Numbered from the stretch's first letter, positions 28,823-42,483 are shown. The stretch: 64,000 nt of DNA from Nitrospirota bacterium (GCA_030684575.1 JAUXVD010000016.1:1-64000); one strand, 5' to 3'. Made by a program: numbers and translations. The notes: generated from the letters alone by a model not told the origin.

Positions 28823-29515
28823 ATGAGCGAACCGACGCCAGAGCAGATCGACGGCGAAGAACCGAGCGACAAAGTCGTCATCTATTGGGAGCGGGAGTAT
28901 TCGACGGCCTTCGCGCCGGAGCGATTGAAGCTCGATTTCATGCCGCATCGCCCGTTATTGTCCGGGATGTCGTTGAACGAACAGCGGACGGTGGCGGTTG
29001 AGGGCTACAAGGTGATTCCTGACGATTGTGGACCGGTGCGAACGGTGGGGCAGTACGGGTGGCTCATTCGTTCCCCCGCTGACTGTAAAATTCGCCGAAC
29101 GACCGATGGGGTCAAGTGGCAGGCCCCACCGATTTTGCCGGAAGAGCGAGTCCTTGGCTATAAGTCGTTTTCAGGGACCTATGTCGATCTCATCTTAAAT
29201 AGCGGGTATCCCAAGCTTTGTTGCGGTATCCGGTTCTACTATCCCAAGCAGGTGGGCTTGATGATGAAGGACGTGCCGAACCATTTCTATCATTATCCAG
29301 ACCGGACGTTTTTTGTATGGGAGGGGATTAAGACGCAAGAGTATAAACGTACGCCGAATATGTACGACTGGCTTCAGGACTATGATGCGTTCACGGCGAA
29401 TTTTCTCTTGCAACTCACGAAGCCAACGACGATTAAGCGGGGCGATCCCATCGGCATCGTGGTTCCGGTGATGCTGCCCAAGCAGTTTTCTCTCGAAGAG
29501 CTCAAACATCCTTAG
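28823..29515 (+). CDS. Unknown protein, 230 aa (resembles DUF6065-type proteins)
   Basis: A soluble 230-residue protein without signal peptide. Recognisable features are aromatic-rich motifs (GQYGWLIRSPADCKIRR, FYYPKQVGLMMKDVPNHFYHYP) and a conserved Cys pair (LCCGIRFYYP). The layout (charged N-terminus, WLIRSP, late KRGDPIGIVVPV) reminds me of DUF6065 proteins, sometimes found near natural-product or oxygenase genes, but this is a weak recollection and function is unknown. It follows the 593-residue gene by 42 nt and faces a bactofilin gene that ends 6 nt away on the other strand. Confidence 0.7.
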   Translation: MSEPTPEQIDGEEPSDKVVIYWEREYSTAFAPERLKLDFMPHRPLLSGMSLNEQRTVAVEGYKVIPDDCGPVRTVGQYGWLIRSPADCKIRRTTDGVKWQAPPILPEERVLGYKSFSGTYVDLILNSGYPKLCCGIRFYYPKQVGLMMKDVPNHFYHYPDRTFFVWEGIKTQEYKRTPNMYDWLQDYDAFTANFLLQLTKPTTIKRGDPIGIVVPVMLPKQFSLEELKHP

Positions 29516-29521
29516 CGAAAC

Positions 29522-29968
29522 CTAGTAGCCCGGTGCCCGCAGCCTGCCACGGTGGACGGCGAGGTCATGAACCTTCTCGTTCGATGCACTGCGGTCCTCA
29601 ACCCATTTCTCAGTCCCCATATCGGATAGGCCGTGAAAGTGCGCTCCCGCCTCAATAGAAATTGTCGGAGTGCGGATATCGCCGATCACAATCCCCGGGT
29701 TCAGGATCGTGACCTGTTTAGAGGCTGTGACATCTCCCTTGATTTTTCCGCTCGTGATTAAGACCCCGGCTGTGATGTTGCCTTTGATGATCGCATGTTC
29801 CCCAACCGTCAGCGTCCCGGTTGAGTGGAGTTCACCTTCCAGCTGACCATCGACCCGAACGTTTCCCTCCAAGGTCAGGGTGCCTTTAAAGACGACGTCT
29901 TTTCCCAGAAATGTAAAATCTTCCTGCCCCGTTACTGTCCCCGCTTGAGTGTTTCCGAACGCCCACAT
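29522..29968 (-). CDS. Bactofilin (polymer-forming cytoskeletal protein)
   Basis: A 148-residue bactofilin. The central right-handed beta-helix shows the repeated G-x-(V/I)-x-x-G pattern (FKGTLTLEGNVRVDGQLEGEL, IIKGNITAGVLITSGKIKGDV). Short disordered tails flank it, the C-terminal one ending RAPGY. Bactofilins self-assemble into filaments without nucleotide and act as scaffolds at the membrane. TAGGAGG precedes the ATG. A second bactofilin gene lies 143 nt upstream on the same strand. Confidence 0.9.
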   Translation of the reverse strand: MWAFGNTQAGTVTGQEDFTFLGKDVVFKGTLTLEGNVRVDGQLEGELHSTGTLTVGEHAIIKGNITAGVLITSGKIKGDVTASKQVTILNPGIVIGDIRTPTISIEAGAHFHGLSDMGTEKWVEDRSASNEKVHDLAVHRGRLRAPGY

Positions 29969-30111
29969 GACATCCTCCTAATACCTACGCTCCCTATGAC
30001 GAGCCCGCACGGCTGTCCAGATTGGGCGCTCGGGGGCCCTGTGCATGCGAGTTGGGCTTCCACATTGCTGTGCGTTCATACGAGAGGCAGTCAGGTTACG
30101 TTTCATGGGCC

Positions 30112-30612
30112 CTAGACCGCAGCTCGCTTGAGGGGTGAGACGCTGGCGTCGTCGACGGAGCGGAGCGTCGTTTCCCGGCTCACTTCTCGAACTGCTTGTG
30201 TCATCTCCAATGTGCCATTGAAGAGCACGCCGTCCTCGATCGAGAGCATCGGGGTCTTCAGGCCGCCATTGAGCACGGCAGGCGCAAGCAGCTTGATTTT
30301 TTCTTTTGCCACGACATCGCCGGTGATTTTCCCCATACACACGATGGTCCCTGCGCTCACTTTGGCTGTGAGGACGGCTTCTTCTCCGACCAACAGGGTC
30401 CCGTCGGTGTGGATCTCTCCATCAAGGAAGCCATCGATTCGCACCGTGCCGCTGTATGAGATCGTGCCTTTGAATTCGACGCCTTTGCCGACGAAGGCCA
30501 CGATGGCTTCAGTCGATTCCGGTCGAGAGTTTGGCGATGAAGGGATATTGCCCTCCAGGTCTGAGAGGGATTGCGTCGAACGTCTGCTGTCCTGCTTTTC
30601 CGGCTGCCACAT
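30112..30612 (-). CDS. Bactofilin (second paralogue)
   Basis: A 166-residue bactofilin with a longer hydrophilic N-terminal tail (about 38 residues) before the beta-helix core (VEFKGTISYSGTVRIDGFLDGEI, VSAGTIVCMGKITGDV). A single Cys lies in the core. GAGGAGG precedes the ATG at 30612-30610. The two genes are probably co-transcribed on the minus strand, and their products may co-polymerise, as in other bacteria with paired bactofilins. Confidence 0.9.
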   Translation of the reverse strand: MWQPEKQDSRRSTQSLSDLEGNIPSSPNSRPESTEAIVAFVGKGVEFKGTISYSGTVRIDGFLDGEIHTDGTLLVGEEAVLTAKVSAGTIVCMGKITGDVVAKEKIKLLAPAVLNGGLKTPMLSIEDGVLFNGTLEMTQAVREVSRETTLRSVDDASVSPLKRAAV

Positions 30613-31001
30613 AATCGGTCCTCCTCTGTGTGTTGGATCAGGTAACGTTGGTCTCAGTTTCTGTTATGACCTGTATCGGTTGGTGAACGAGAAATATTGA
30701 GCGTTCGATGCCGATGTGGCCCAACTATGCATCTCACTGTCCAGTTTTTCCCCTGGAGAGACAGGACGGCTCCTTGCCGTGGGTGCAGCGGACCACTATA
30801 TGTTGTGGGTTGGTGCATCGTGGCGGTGGCCCATGGGGGGCTTATTGTGGATGTATTTGACGGTAGGTCTTGTCACTGAAGTGGGAATAGCTCAGATTTT
30901 TCGATAGCAGGTACGGCCATTTCGAGAGGAGTCTTGGTCCCATCACCTGGAGAGGTGGAATCTCTCTGTGCGGGCCCGTAGCGCGAGTATCGTCTCACAG
31001 C
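30613..31001. other. Intergenic region between divergent bactofilin and pyr operons
   Basis: No gene is supported between the bactofilin start and the pyr promoter. Two overlapping plus-strand frames (30697-30907) lack ribosome-binding sites. The region should hold the bactofilin promoter on the minus strand. Confidence 0.4.
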
Positions 31002-31031
31002 TTGACAGCGTTCCTTCGGCCTCAGTAAGAT
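31002..31031 (+). promoter_or_regulatory. Sigma-70-type promoter of the pyr operon
   Basis: TTGACA at 31002-31007, an 18-nt spacer, then TAAGAT at 31026-31031. Transcription would begin near 31038, just ahead of the PyrR-binding loop, which makes the assignment more convincing than the -10 match alone. Confidence 0.6.
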
Positions 31032-31037
31032 ACCCCA

Positions 31038-31118
31038 ACCTTTAATGCTCATCCTGCGAGGTGAGCAAGGAGTGTCCGTGGGCTTCAAGCACGTTCGTGT
31101 CCGTCGATATACGCCAGC
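31038..31118 (+). promoter_or_regulatory. PyrR-binding RNA leader (anti-antiterminator region)
   Basis: Bases 31051-31062 (ATCCTGCGAGGT) match the core of the known PyrR-binding loop consensus ARUCCNGNGAGGYU at all 12 interior positions; only the two outermost bases differ. They sit in a hairpin closed by GCTCA (31047-31051) and TGAGC (31062-31066). In the attenuation model known from Bacillus, UMP-bound PyrR stabilises such a loop and allows the downstream terminator to form. A leader terminator and pyrR follow directly, as that model predicts. Confidence 0.75.
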
Positions 31119-31727
<609 letters not shown>

Positions 31728-31740
31728 GGTGGAGGAAACG

Positions 31741-32661
31741 ATGAGCCTCAAACGTAAAGACCTCTTGAGCCTGGCGCCTTTGTCGGTCGACGAGATCCGG
31801 TTAATCTTGGAGACGGCCGACTCGTTCAAGGAAGTGAGCGGTCGTGAAATTAAAAAAGTCCCGGCCCTCCGTGGGCGTACCGTGGTCAATCTGTTTTTTG
31901 AGCCCAGTACGAGGACTCGCACCTCATTCGAGTTAGCGGCGAAACGGCTGAGCGCCGATGTGATCAATTTTTCGCCGTCGTCGAGCAGTGTGGTCAAAGG
32001 GGAAACATTGCTCGATACCGCGCGCAATATCGAGGCGATGCAGGCGGATATTATCGTTTTGCGCCACCCCTCGGCCGGTGCAGCCGAGGCCCTGGCCCGC
32101 GGCGTGAAATCTTCCGTGATCAATGCCGGAGACGGGTGGCATGAGCATCCGACCCAAGGTCTCTTGGATCTCTATACCATTCGGGAGCGGGGCCTGTCGT
32201 TCGAGGGGCTCAAGGTGGCGATCGTCGGGGATGTCGCGCATAGCCGGGTGGCTCGTTCGAACATTCATGCGCTGGTCAAGTTAGGTGCGGAAGTTCGGGT
32301 CGTCGGGCCGCCGACGATGATACCGAGTGGTGTCGATAAGCTGGGCGCACGAGTCTATTATCATCTCGACGAGGCGTTACGCGGCGTGCAGGTCATCATG
32401 ATGTTGCGATTGCAGCTCGAACGGCAGGGCAAGGCGATGTTTCCAACCATCCGTGAATATGCGCGGCTCTACGGGTTGACGGCTGAGCGGGTCAAGTTAG
32501 CCGACCCAGGGGCCATCGTGATGCATCCAGGCCCGATCAATCGAGGGGTCGAAATTGCTCCGGAGGTGGCCGATAGTCTGTCCTCGGTCATTCTGGATCA
32601 GGTGGCGAACGGCGTGGCCGTTCGCATGGGTATTCTCTATCTTATGTCAGGAGCGAACTGA
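31741..32661 (+). CDS. pyrB: Aspartate carbamoyltransferase, catalytic chain
   Basis: 306 residues from ATG 31741, which has GGAGGA at ideal spacing; a GTG at 31729 in the same frame overlaps that site. The carbamoyl-phosphate loop is [12 protein letters not shown] (about residue 53), [11 protein letters not shown] is the second active-site block, and [12 protein letters not shown] is near the C-terminus. It makes carbamoyl-aspartate from carbamoyl phosphate and aspartate. No pyrI is present, so this is the unregulated catalytic chain type, with control by PyrR. pyrC begins 3 nt after the stop. Confidence 0.97.
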   Translation: MSLKRKDLLSLAPLSVDEIRLILETADSFKEVSGREIKKVPALRGRTVVNLFFEPSTRTRTSFELAAKRLSADVINFSPSSSSVVKGETLLDTARNIEAMQADIIVLRHPSAGAAEALARGVKSSVINAGDGWHEHPTQGLLDLYTIRERGLSFEGLKVAIVGDVAHSRVARSNIHALVKLGAEVRVVGPPTMIPSGVDKLGARVYYHLDEALRGVQVIMMLRLQLERQGKAMFPTIREYARLYGLTAERVKLADPGAIVMHPGPINRGVEIAPEVADSLSSVILDQVANGVAVRMGILYLMSGAN

Positions 32662-32664
32662 ATC

Positions 32665-33951
32665 GTGGCTATTCACATTGCGGGCGGGCACGTGATCGAT
32701 CCGGGACGGTTCAATGGCGTGGCCGATGTGCTGATCGATGAAGGGCGAATCGTCGCGGTGGGGCCGAATCTGACGGCTCCCGCGGGGGCCACGAAGATTG
32801 ATGCCAGGGGACGATTGGTGCTTCCAGGCTTTGTCGACCTTCATGTCCATTTCAGGGAGCCTGGGTTCGAATACAAAGAGTCGATTCAGAGTGGCGCGGC
32901 GGCGGCGGTAGCCGGCGGGTTCACGTCAGTCTGTTGTATGCCGAACACGAATCCCGTCAACGACAATCAAGCGATTACAGAGTTCATGCTCGAGCGGGCG
33001 AGGGCGGCCGGGCTGGCAAATGTGTTTCCGATCGGCGCGATCACGAAAGGCTCCGAAGGGAAAGAACTGGCGGAGATCGGCGACTTGCGGCGTGCCGGTT
33101 GTGTCGCCATTTCGGATGACGGGAAACCGGTGATGAACAGTTTGGTGATGCGGCGAGCCATGGAGTACGCCTTGGCCTTCGATGTGGCGGTGGTCGATCA
33201 TTGCGAAGATCTGCACCTCGCCGAGGGGGGCTGTATGAACGAAGGGGCGATCTCAACCGAGTTGGGGCTCCCGGGGATTCCCTCTGCGGCAGAAGATGTG
33301 ATGGTAGCGCGTAATGTGGCCTTGGCTGAATTGACCGGGGCTCGGCTGCATCTAGCTCATATCAGCACTGAAGGCTCGGCCCGGATGGTGCGAGAGGCTA
33401 AGTCCCGTGGGCTGAGAGTGACGGCCGAGGCCTGTCCCCATCACTTTACCATCACGGAGGAAACAGTCCGAGGGTACAACACCTATGCCAAAATGAATCC
33501 CCCGCTTCGGACCTGGAAAGATGTACAAGCTATTAAGGAGGGTCTTCGCGACGGAACCATTGATGTCATTGCCACGGATCATGCGCCGCATGCCACGCAG
33601 GAAAAGCAGCTGGGTTTTGCCGAAGCGCCGTTCGGCATTGTCGGGCTGGAGACCGCGCTGCCGTTGACCTTCGCCTTGGTCGATGAAGGGGTCTTGTCGT
33701 TGGAGGCGGCGGTCGATAAACTGAGTACCGCTCCGGCGAAGGTGTTTGGATTGGCCAAAGGCACGTTGGCGATCGGGGCCGATGCCGATGTCACGATTGT
33801 CGACCAACAGGAATCCTGGGAAGTCGATCCAGCCAAGTTTTTCTCGAAAAGTCGAAATACCCCCTTTGCCGGATGGAAGGTGAAGGGGCGAGTACGAACG
33901 ACCATCGTCGGCGGTCGGGTCGTGTTCGAGGCCAGTCAGGCGGAGGGCTAG
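32665..33951 (+). CDS. pyrC: Dihydroorotase, class I
   Basis: 428 residues, GTG start. The metal-binding HVHFREPG is at about residue 60; other family signatures are ATDHAPH (about residue 310) and MNPPLRT. Cyclises carbamoyl-aspartate to dihydroorotate. The amidohydrolase TIM barrel with small beta domains at both ends is complete. It is 3 nt after pyrB and overlaps the next gene by one base (TAGTG), so translation is tightly coupled. Confidence 0.96.
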   Translation: MAIHIAGGHVIDPGRFNGVADVLIDEGRIVAVGPNLTAPAGATKIDARGRLVLPGFVDLHVHFREPGFEYKESIQSGAAAAVAGGFTSVCCMPNTNPVNDNQAITEFMLERARAAGLANVFPIGAITKGSEGKELAEIGDLRRAGCVAISDDGKPVMNSLVMRRAMEYALAFDVAVVDHCEDLHLAEGGCMNEGAISTELGLPGIPSAAEDVMVARNVALAELTGARLHLAHISTEGSARMVREAKSRGLRVTAEACPHHFTITEETVRGYNTYAKMNPPLRTWKDVQAIKEGLRDGTIDVIATDHAPHATQEKQLGFAEAPFGIVGLETALPLTFALVDEGVLSLEAAVDKLSTAPAKVFGLAKGTLAIGADADVTIVDQQESWEVDPAKFFSKSRNTPFAGWKVKGRVRTTIVGGRVVFEASQAEG

Positions 33952-34472
33952 TGCCACGCCACTTCCGCTGGGGCATGGTCTGTTGCCTGACATGTGAATG
34001 GCTGGCCTTGGGCATATGGGTCGGCGGGTTGCTGGTGCTGATCGGAGCGGTCATTCCCGCGGTCTTTAATACGTTCGGTGGGCAAGACTCAGGCGGGTTC
34101 TTTCTGACGCGAGCCTTTGAGGGGTATAATCACTTCGTGATCGGGGCGCTGGCAGTCTTGTGTGCCGGAACATGGTATCGCTGGTGGAGTGGCAATCAGG
34201 CGGTGGCGGTTAGTCGGAGCGAGATGGCGTTGCTGCTGGGGATGTCGGTGGTTGCCGGGATCATTATTCTCTGGCTACATCCAGAGGCCGCCTCGCTTCA
34301 AGCTCAGGCCTTCGCCGTAAAAGATGAGGCCGCAAGAAAGGCGGCGTTCGAAGCATTTTTCCGTATTCATATGCCGGTTCGATCGCTCTATATGGTGAAT
34401 CTTGTGCTGGGTATCCTACTGACCGGAATCAAGGCAAAACGGTTGCTGCATCGGGACGGAGCGTGCACGTGA
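33951..34472 (+). CDS. DUF4149-type membrane protein
   Basis: A 173-residue protein with four membrane segments, starting GTG 33951 that shares one base with the pyrC stop. [23 protein letters not shown] matches the first helix of DUF4149/TMEM205-like proteins, whose function is unknown. It overlaps carA by 10 nt. Its presence inside the pyrimidine operon probably reflects transcriptional convenience rather than a pyrimidine role. Confidence 0.8.
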   Translation: MPRHFRWGMVCCLTCEWLALGIWVGGLLVLIGAVIPAVFNTFGGQDSGGFFLTRAFEGYNHFVIGALAVLCAGTWYRWWSGNQAVAVSRSEMALLLGMSVVAGIIILWLHPEAASLQAQAFAVKDEAARKAAFEAFFRIHMPVRSLYMVNLVLGILLTGIKAKRLLHRDGACT

Positions 34473-35644
34473 AAAAAGCGTTATTAGCATTGGCGGATGG
34501 CACGCTCTTCGAGGGGCGCGCATTGGGGTATGAAGGGGAGACGGTCGGTGAAGTCGTGTTTAACACGGCCATGACTGGCTACCAGGAAGTTTTGACCGAC
34601 CCCTCCTATAAAGGTCAGATTATTACGATGACCTGCCCCCACATTGGAAACTACGGGGTCACGCCGGAGGATGTCGAGTCGAGGCGGATCTGGGCCGAAG
34701 GGTTCATCGTCAAAGAGGCCAGTACGCTCGCCAGTAACTGGCGCAGCAAGCAGCAGCTCCAAAGCTATTTGCACGATGCGAAGGTCGTCGGCATCGAAGG
34801 GCTGGATACGAGGGCCCTCACGCGCCACTTGCGCGAACATGGCTCGCAGCAGGGCCTCATTACCCATATTGAGATGGATGCCCGCCGAGCGGTGGAGAAG
34901 GCGAAAGCGGCCCCCAGCATCATTGGCCGCGATCTGGCGACCACTGTCACCTGCGAGCAATTCTATCGATGGACGGAGGGATCGGGGGAATGGATTCCTG
35001 CACTCGGCGACAAACCTCGCGTCGCTGCGACCAGACGTTGGCATGTCGTGGCCTATGATTTTGGGGTGAAACAGAATATTCTTCGCCAACTGGTGGATGT
35101 GGGCTGCGACGTCACCGTTGTGCCGGCTTCGACCACCGCAAAGCAGGTTCACGCGCTCAAGCCGGATGGGGTTTTTCTGTCAAACGGGCCAGGGGATCCT
35201 GAGGGGGTACCGTATGCCATCGAGGCGGTGCGGGAGTTGATCGGTCAGTATCCGCTCTTTGGTATTTGCTTAGGACATCAGATTCTTGGCCTCGCGCTGG
35301 GGCTCAAGACCTATAAATTAAAGTTCGGCCATCATGGGGCAAATCATCCCGTCATGGATCTCCGCACGAGACAAGTTGAGATCACGTCCCAGAACCACAA
35401 CTTCGCCGTGCAAGTCACGCAGCCGATCAGTGCTATTCCAGATCGGCCGCCCGTCATCGAGACATCGTTTGGGAAAGTCGCAGTGACACATCTGAGTCTG
35501 AACGATCACTCCATCGAAGGATTGGCCTGTGTGGATCGTCCGGTGTTTTCGGTGCAGTATCACCCGGAGGCCTCTCCCGGGCCCCATGATTCGGCCTATT
35601 TATTCACCGAGTTTATTCAGCTGATGGAGAAACAGCATGCGTAG
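34463..35644 (+). CDS. carA: Carbamoyl-phosphate synthase, small (glutaminase) subunit
   Basis: 393 residues with GTG start. The N-terminal half contains [20 protein letters not shown]; the C-terminal class I glutamine amidotransferase has the nucleophile Cys269 in FGICLGHQ and the HPE motif of the catalytic triad ([10 protein letters not shown]). It delivers ammonia from glutamine to CarB. The gene overlaps its neighbours on both sides (DUF4149 by 10 nt, sppA by 8 nt). carB is separated from it by sppA and a protease gene. Confidence 0.97.
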   Translation: MHVKKALLALADGTLFEGRALGYEGETVGEVVFNTAMTGYQEVLTDPSYKGQIITMTCPHIGNYGVTPEDVESRRIWAEGFIVKEASTLASNWRSKQQLQSYLHDAKVVGIEGLDTRALTRHLREHGSQQGLITHIEMDARRAVEKAKAAPSIIGRDLATTVTCEQFYRWTEGSGEWIPALGDKPRVAATRRWHVVAYDFGVKQNILRQLVDVGCDVTVVPASTTAKQVHALKPDGVFLSNGPGDPEGVPYAIEAVRELIGQYPLFGICLGHQILGLALGLKTYKLKFGHHGANHPVMDLRTRQVEITSQNHNFAVQVTQPISAIPDRPPVIETSFGKVAVTHLSLNDHSIEGLACVDRPVFSVQYHPEASPGPHDSAYLFTEFIQLMEKQHA

Positions 35645-36608
35645 AATGTGTGTCGCCCTTGGTCGGCTGTGCCTCCTTGCGGTCATCAGTCTGCAATCCG
35701 GTTGCATCACGGTCAACCTCATCGAGCCATCGGGGCCGGTGCAGGAAGTACAGCTGAGCGGCACGGGAGATGGAAAAGTGTTGTTGCTCGATCTGTCGGG
35801 TGTGATCAGCTCGCAAGATAAAGAGGGCCTCGTGTCGCAGCCCAATATGTTGGCCACGTTCAGGGAAGAGCTGACGAGAGCCGCCAAGGATGAGAAGGTC
35901 AAAGCCGTGGTCGTTCGGATCAACAGTCCTGGTGGAACCGTGACGGCTTCGGACATCCTCTATCACGAGTTGCGGGAGTTCAAGCTCAAGAAGAAGGTTC
36001 CCGTGATTGCTTCGATGATGGATGTCGCGGCGTCAGGGGGCTACTACCTGGCCATGGCGGCGGACAGCATTTTGGTCCATCCCTCGACGGTGACTGGCAG
36101 CATCGGTGTCATCATGCTGACCGTCAATGCCCGAGGCTTACTCGAAAAAGTGGGCGTCGAGGCGAACGCCATCACCTCAGGTCCCCGTAAGGACATGGGC
36201 TCACCCTTTCGAGTTATGACACCGGAAGAGCGGGGGATTTTTCAGAGTGTGATCGACTCCTTCTATCATCGGTTTCTGGCCGTGGTACAGGAGGGGCGCC
36301 CCCATCTGACGCCCGATCAAATCAAGAAATTGGCCGATGGACGGATCTATTCAGGAGACCAGGCGAAGGCGGCAGGTTTGATCGACGAGATCGGCTATCT
36401 TGATGACGCACTCGAGCTGGCCAAGAAGAAGGCGGGTCTGACAGAGGCGCGGGTTGTGACCTATGGGCGTCGGGGGGAATATCAGAATAATATTTACTCG
36501 CGTTTGTTCGGGACGAGTTCTGTGAGTATGGCCGGGTTCGCCAATTTGGATTTGCTGTCGATGGTACGGGGTGGTACGCCACAGTTCATGTATCTCTGGA
36601 TGCCGTAA
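35637..36608 (+). CDS. sppA: Signal peptide peptidase SppA, 36K-type, lipoprotein
   Basis: 323 residues. The N-terminus is a lipoprotein signal with lipobox LQSGC. The serine protease domain has the nucleophile Ser133 in [11 protein letters not shown] and the general base Lys185 in [10 protein letters not shown], spaced as in short-form Spp[12 protein letters not shown] is the substrate-binding strand. It degrades cleaved signal peptides in or at the membrane. Lipidation, rather than a transmembrane helix, as anchor is slightly unusual. It overlaps carA by 8 nt and ends 67 nt before the M48 protease gene. Confidence 0.9.
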   Translation: MRRMCVALGRLCLLAVISLQSGCITVNLIEPSGPVQEVQLSGTGDGKVLLLDLSGVISSQDKEGLVSQPNMLATFREELTRAAKDEKVKAVVVRINSPGGTVTASDILYHELREFKLKKKVPVIASMMDVAASGGYYLAMAADSILVHPSTVTGSIGVIMLTVNARGLLEKVGVEANAITSGPRKDMGSPFRVMTPEERGIFQSVIDSFYHRFLAVVQEGRPHLTPDQIKKLADGRIYSGDQAKAAGLIDEIGYLDDALELAKKKAGLTEARVVTYGRRGEYQNNIYSRLFGTSSVSMAGFANLDLLSMVRGGTPQFMYLWMP

Positions 36609-36675
36609 CGTAGAATTCGTCGATCTGACCATCTATTGATCTGGCGATCGATGGGGATCTCTGAAGTTGCTTGCA

Positions 36676-37641
36676 ATGACACAGTTAACAGATCAACAGA
36701 TCAACAGACACTTCGCGACGCCGATCGGGCGGCGAGCGATGCTGGCGTTGGGCGCCCATGGAGCCATGAACCTCTGTACGGTCTTGGGGGTTGGCGCAGC
36801 CATGAGTCTGTTCGGCAGTCTGGCCGGTTGTTATCGAGCACCTGGTACGGCTCGCGATCAGGTGATTTTTTTCTCCGAAGAGAAGGAGCTGGAATTCGGA
36901 TTGAGCGCGTTCCGCGAGGTATTGCGCTCGGCGCCTCTGAGTGACAATGCGGAAGTGAATGAGTTGGTGCACCGGGTGGGACGAAAAATCGCTGACGCTG
37001 CCAACAAGCCGGAGTATCAGTGGGAGTTCGCGGTCATTCAAGACGATAAGATGGTCAATGCATTCGCTCTTCCAGGCGGGAAGGTCGCCATCTTCACCGG
37101 AATTCTCAAGACGACGAAAGACGATGCTGGCTTAGCGACCGTGATAGGGCATGAGGTCGCACATGCACTACAGCGTCACGGGGTCGAGCGAATGAGCCGG
37201 AGTATCCTGGATCAAATTGCGCAATTGGGCGCATTGGGTGCGGCGGCCTCAGGCCATGCGAATCCCGGTGCGATCCAGGGTCTGTTGGGGGCGTACGGGG
37301 TCAATGTGTCGTTGCCGTTTAATCGAAAACAAGAATCAGAGGCCGACTACATCGGACTTCGATTGATGGCACAGGCCGGGTACGATCCGCGCGAGGCGGT
37401 CCCATTTTGGGAGCGCATGAGCGGTTGTCCGAGGCAGATGATCGGGAAGGTCTGTTTTCGCTCGCAGCAGGCGGTCCCTGAGTTTCTGTCCACCCATCCG
37501 TCCGATTTGACACGTATCAACCAGATTGAAGCCTGGTTACCTGAGGCGCTCCAGTATTATCATGGGCCTGGAGGTGGGACGGCTCCACCGCCACCAGCGC
37601 CATACAGGCCGACGATCGGGCCTATGCCACAAACTAGCTAG
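36676..37641 (+). CDS. M48-family zinc metallopeptidase, exported lipoprotein
   Basis: 321 residues from ATG 36676. The N-terminus combines an RRAML Tat-like twin arginine with a lipobox (LAGC, about residue 53), indicating export. The peptidase core has H159-E-V-A-H and the third ligand Glu in ESEADYIGLRL. This arrangement is like Oma1/BepA-type periplasmic M48 proteases that act in outer-membrane protein quality control, though the C-terminal TPRs of BepA are missing. It shares the operon with sppA, suggesting a small envelope-proteolysis pair inserted between carA and carB. Confidence 0.85.
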   Translation: MTQLTDQQINRHFATPIGRRAMLALGAHGAMNLCTVLGVGAAMSLFGSLAGCYRAPGTARDQVIFFSEEKELEFGLSAFREVLRSAPLSDNAEVNELVHRVGRKIADAANKPEYQWEFAVIQDDKMVNAFALPGGKVAIFTGILKTTKDDAGLATVIGHEVAHALQRHGVERMSRSILDQIAQLGALGAAASGHANPGAIQGLLGAYGVNVSLPFNRKQESEADYIGLRLMAQAGYDPREAVPFWERMSGCPRQMIGKVCFRSQQAVPEFLSTHPSDLTRINQIEAWLPEALQYYHGPGGGTAPPPPAPYRPTIGPMPQTS

Positions 37642-37663
37642 CTGACCATAACACGAGGTTTCC

Positions 37664-40924
<3,261 letters not shown>

Positions 40925-40939
40925 GGGACGATACAGACT

Positions 40940-41416
40940 ATGCCGACACCGATCACGAGAAAGGGACATGAGGCACTTCAGGCAGAACTTGATCGTCTTC
41001 GCAAAGTCGAGCGTGCCAAAAATATCGAAGCCATCGCTGAAGCGCGCGCCCATGGCGACCTGAGCGAGAATGCAGAATACGATGCTGCTAAAGAACGCCA
41101 GGGATTTATCGAATCGCGTATCATTGAGCTTGGGTCGAAGTTAGCCGACGCTCGCATCATCGAAACGGCCGGGCGGGTTTCCGAGACGATCGTGTTCGGC
41201 GCGACCGTGCTCCTCATCGAGCAGGAGTCGCAGTCGAAGCGGCAGTACACGCTGGTAGGACAGGATGAAGCCGATATGAAAGTGAACCGGATCTCCATTC
41301 AGTCTCCGGTCGGCAAGGCGTTGATCGGCAAGCGTGTCGGCGATTTCGTCGAGGTCAAGACACCGGTGAAGATGGTTGAATACGAGGTGGTGGAGATCCG
41401 TTTCGAGGAGCTCTAG
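40940..41416 (+). CDS. greA: Transcription elongation factor GreA
   Basis: 158 residues. The N-terminal coiled-coil hairpin carries the tip motif HGDLSENAEYDAAKE with the two acidic residues that enter the RNA polymerase secondary channel; the C-terminal FKBP-like domain ends in a typical V-G-D-x-V-E-V pattern. It rescues backtracked polymerase. It is 15 nt after carB, and its stop shares one base with the next start (TAGTG). Confidence 0.97.
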   Translation: MPTPITRKGHEALQAELDRLRKVERAKNIEAIAEARAHGDLSENAEYDAAKERQGFIESRIIELGSKLADARIIETAGRVSETIVFGATVLLIEQESQSKRQYTLVGQDEADMKVNRISIQSPVGKALIGKRVGDFVEVKTPVKMVEYEVVEIRFEEL

Positions 41417-42216
41417 TGCCGCATCCTCCTGGGCTCATCACGCTGTTGACCGATTTCGGCGATCGGGACTCGTTCGTGGCGAGCATGAAGGGGGTAATCC
41501 TCACCATCAATCCCCACGTCTCCTGCGTCGATCTCTCGCATCATGTGCCACGCCATTCTGTCGAAGACGCCGCCTACCTCCTGAATTCCTGCTATCGCTA
41601 TTTCCCCAAGGGCACAGTGCATGTGGCCGTCGTCGATCCAGGCGTCGGCAGCGCGCGGCGTGCCCTCATCGCCAAGAGTGAGCAGTACTTCTTTTTGGCT
41701 CCCGACAACGGACTCTTGACGCATATTCTTGCCGACAACAGCGAGATGGAAGTGCGTGAGATCGAGAACAAGGACTATCGGCTGCCATCGGCAGGCCACA
41801 CCTTCGATGGCCGCGACCTCTTCGCCCCTGCTGCAGCCTGGCTGACCAAGCAACAGCCGTTCGAATCATTCGGGCGACTCGTCACCGACTGCAAGATTTT
41901 TACGATCCCGACACCGACCTGGGAAGGCAAGGCCTTGGTGGGGGAGATCATCCACGTGGATCGATTCGGCAATCTTATTTCTAACCTGACCCGGCAGCAT
42001 CTCGAAGAAGTGCGAGCAGTCACGAAGGGCCGACAGCTGTCCATTCGGATCGGGACGCAGGCCATCGAAGGTCTGATGGCTAGCTATAGCGAAGGGACAG
42101 CGGAGCAGCCGTTCGCGCTCATGAATAGCGATGGGAATCTGGAAATTTTCGTGAAGGAAGCCTCCGCCGCAGATCTTCTCAAAGCGGGGAGAGGGGCGCG
42201 AATTGAATTCTCGTGA
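41416..42216 (+). CDS. SAM hydrolase / hydroxide adenosyltransferase (DUF62)
   Basis: 266 residues, GTG start overlapping greA by one base. LLTDFGDRDSFVASMKG and VVDPGVGSARRAL are the SAM-binding motifs of the fluorinase/chlorinase fold family. The Phe/Gly-rich halide pocket loop seen in fluorinases is absent, which points to the common hydroxide-type enzymes that split SAM to adenosine and methionine. Physiological role is not established for the family. It is the last gene of the pyr transcript that I can support. Confidence 0.88.
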   Translation: MPHPPGLITLLTDFGDRDSFVASMKGVILTINPHVSCVDLSHHVPRHSVEDAAYLLNSCYRYFPKGTVHVAVVDPGVGSARRALIAKSEQYFFLAPDNGLLTHILADNSEMEVREIENKDYRLPSAGHTFDGRDLFAPAAAWLTKQQPFESFGRLVTDCKIFTIPTPTWEGKALVGEIIHVDRFGNLISNLTRQHLEEVRAVTKGRQLSIRIGTQAIEGLMASYSEGTAEQPFALMNSDGNLEIFVKEASAADLLKAGRGARIEFS

Positions 42217-42278
42217 GCCTGTACAGCTATAGAATGGACGATGCCGAATGCGAGTCGTCTTTCCCCTCAAAGGCAGTC

Positions 42279-42380
42279 TATCTGGTGCGAGGGTCTGTCT
42301 TGTCTCTCTCGTACGTCGAACCAACCAAACCAAATTGAGCAGATAGACGAGATGAACCAGAGAGACTAGATGCGCCAGAT
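42279..42380. repeat. Imperfect inverted repeat
   Basis: TCTGGTGC (42281-42288) with GTCTCTC (42302-42308) pair with GAGAGAC (42360-42366) and GCGCCAGA (42372-42379); TATCTG/CAGATA pairs lie within. The segment sits about 65 nt downstream of the SAM hydrolase gene and could serve as its 3' end, or be a decayed small element. No gene is visible from 42217 to 42480. Confidence 0.5.
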
Positions 42381-42483
42381 CCCCTCCACGCACCGTGGGA
42401 TGTCAGAGGGCTAGCCCCGTACCCTCAATCTGAAATCGCCACGACTCTGTCAGAAAAATACTCCCAACACCGTTTCTGTTCCA

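Noticed and set aside
30697-30907. Overlapping short plus-strand frames upstream of the pyr promoter
   Set aside because: Two frames overlap, neither has a ribosome-binding site, and the region should hold divergent promoters.
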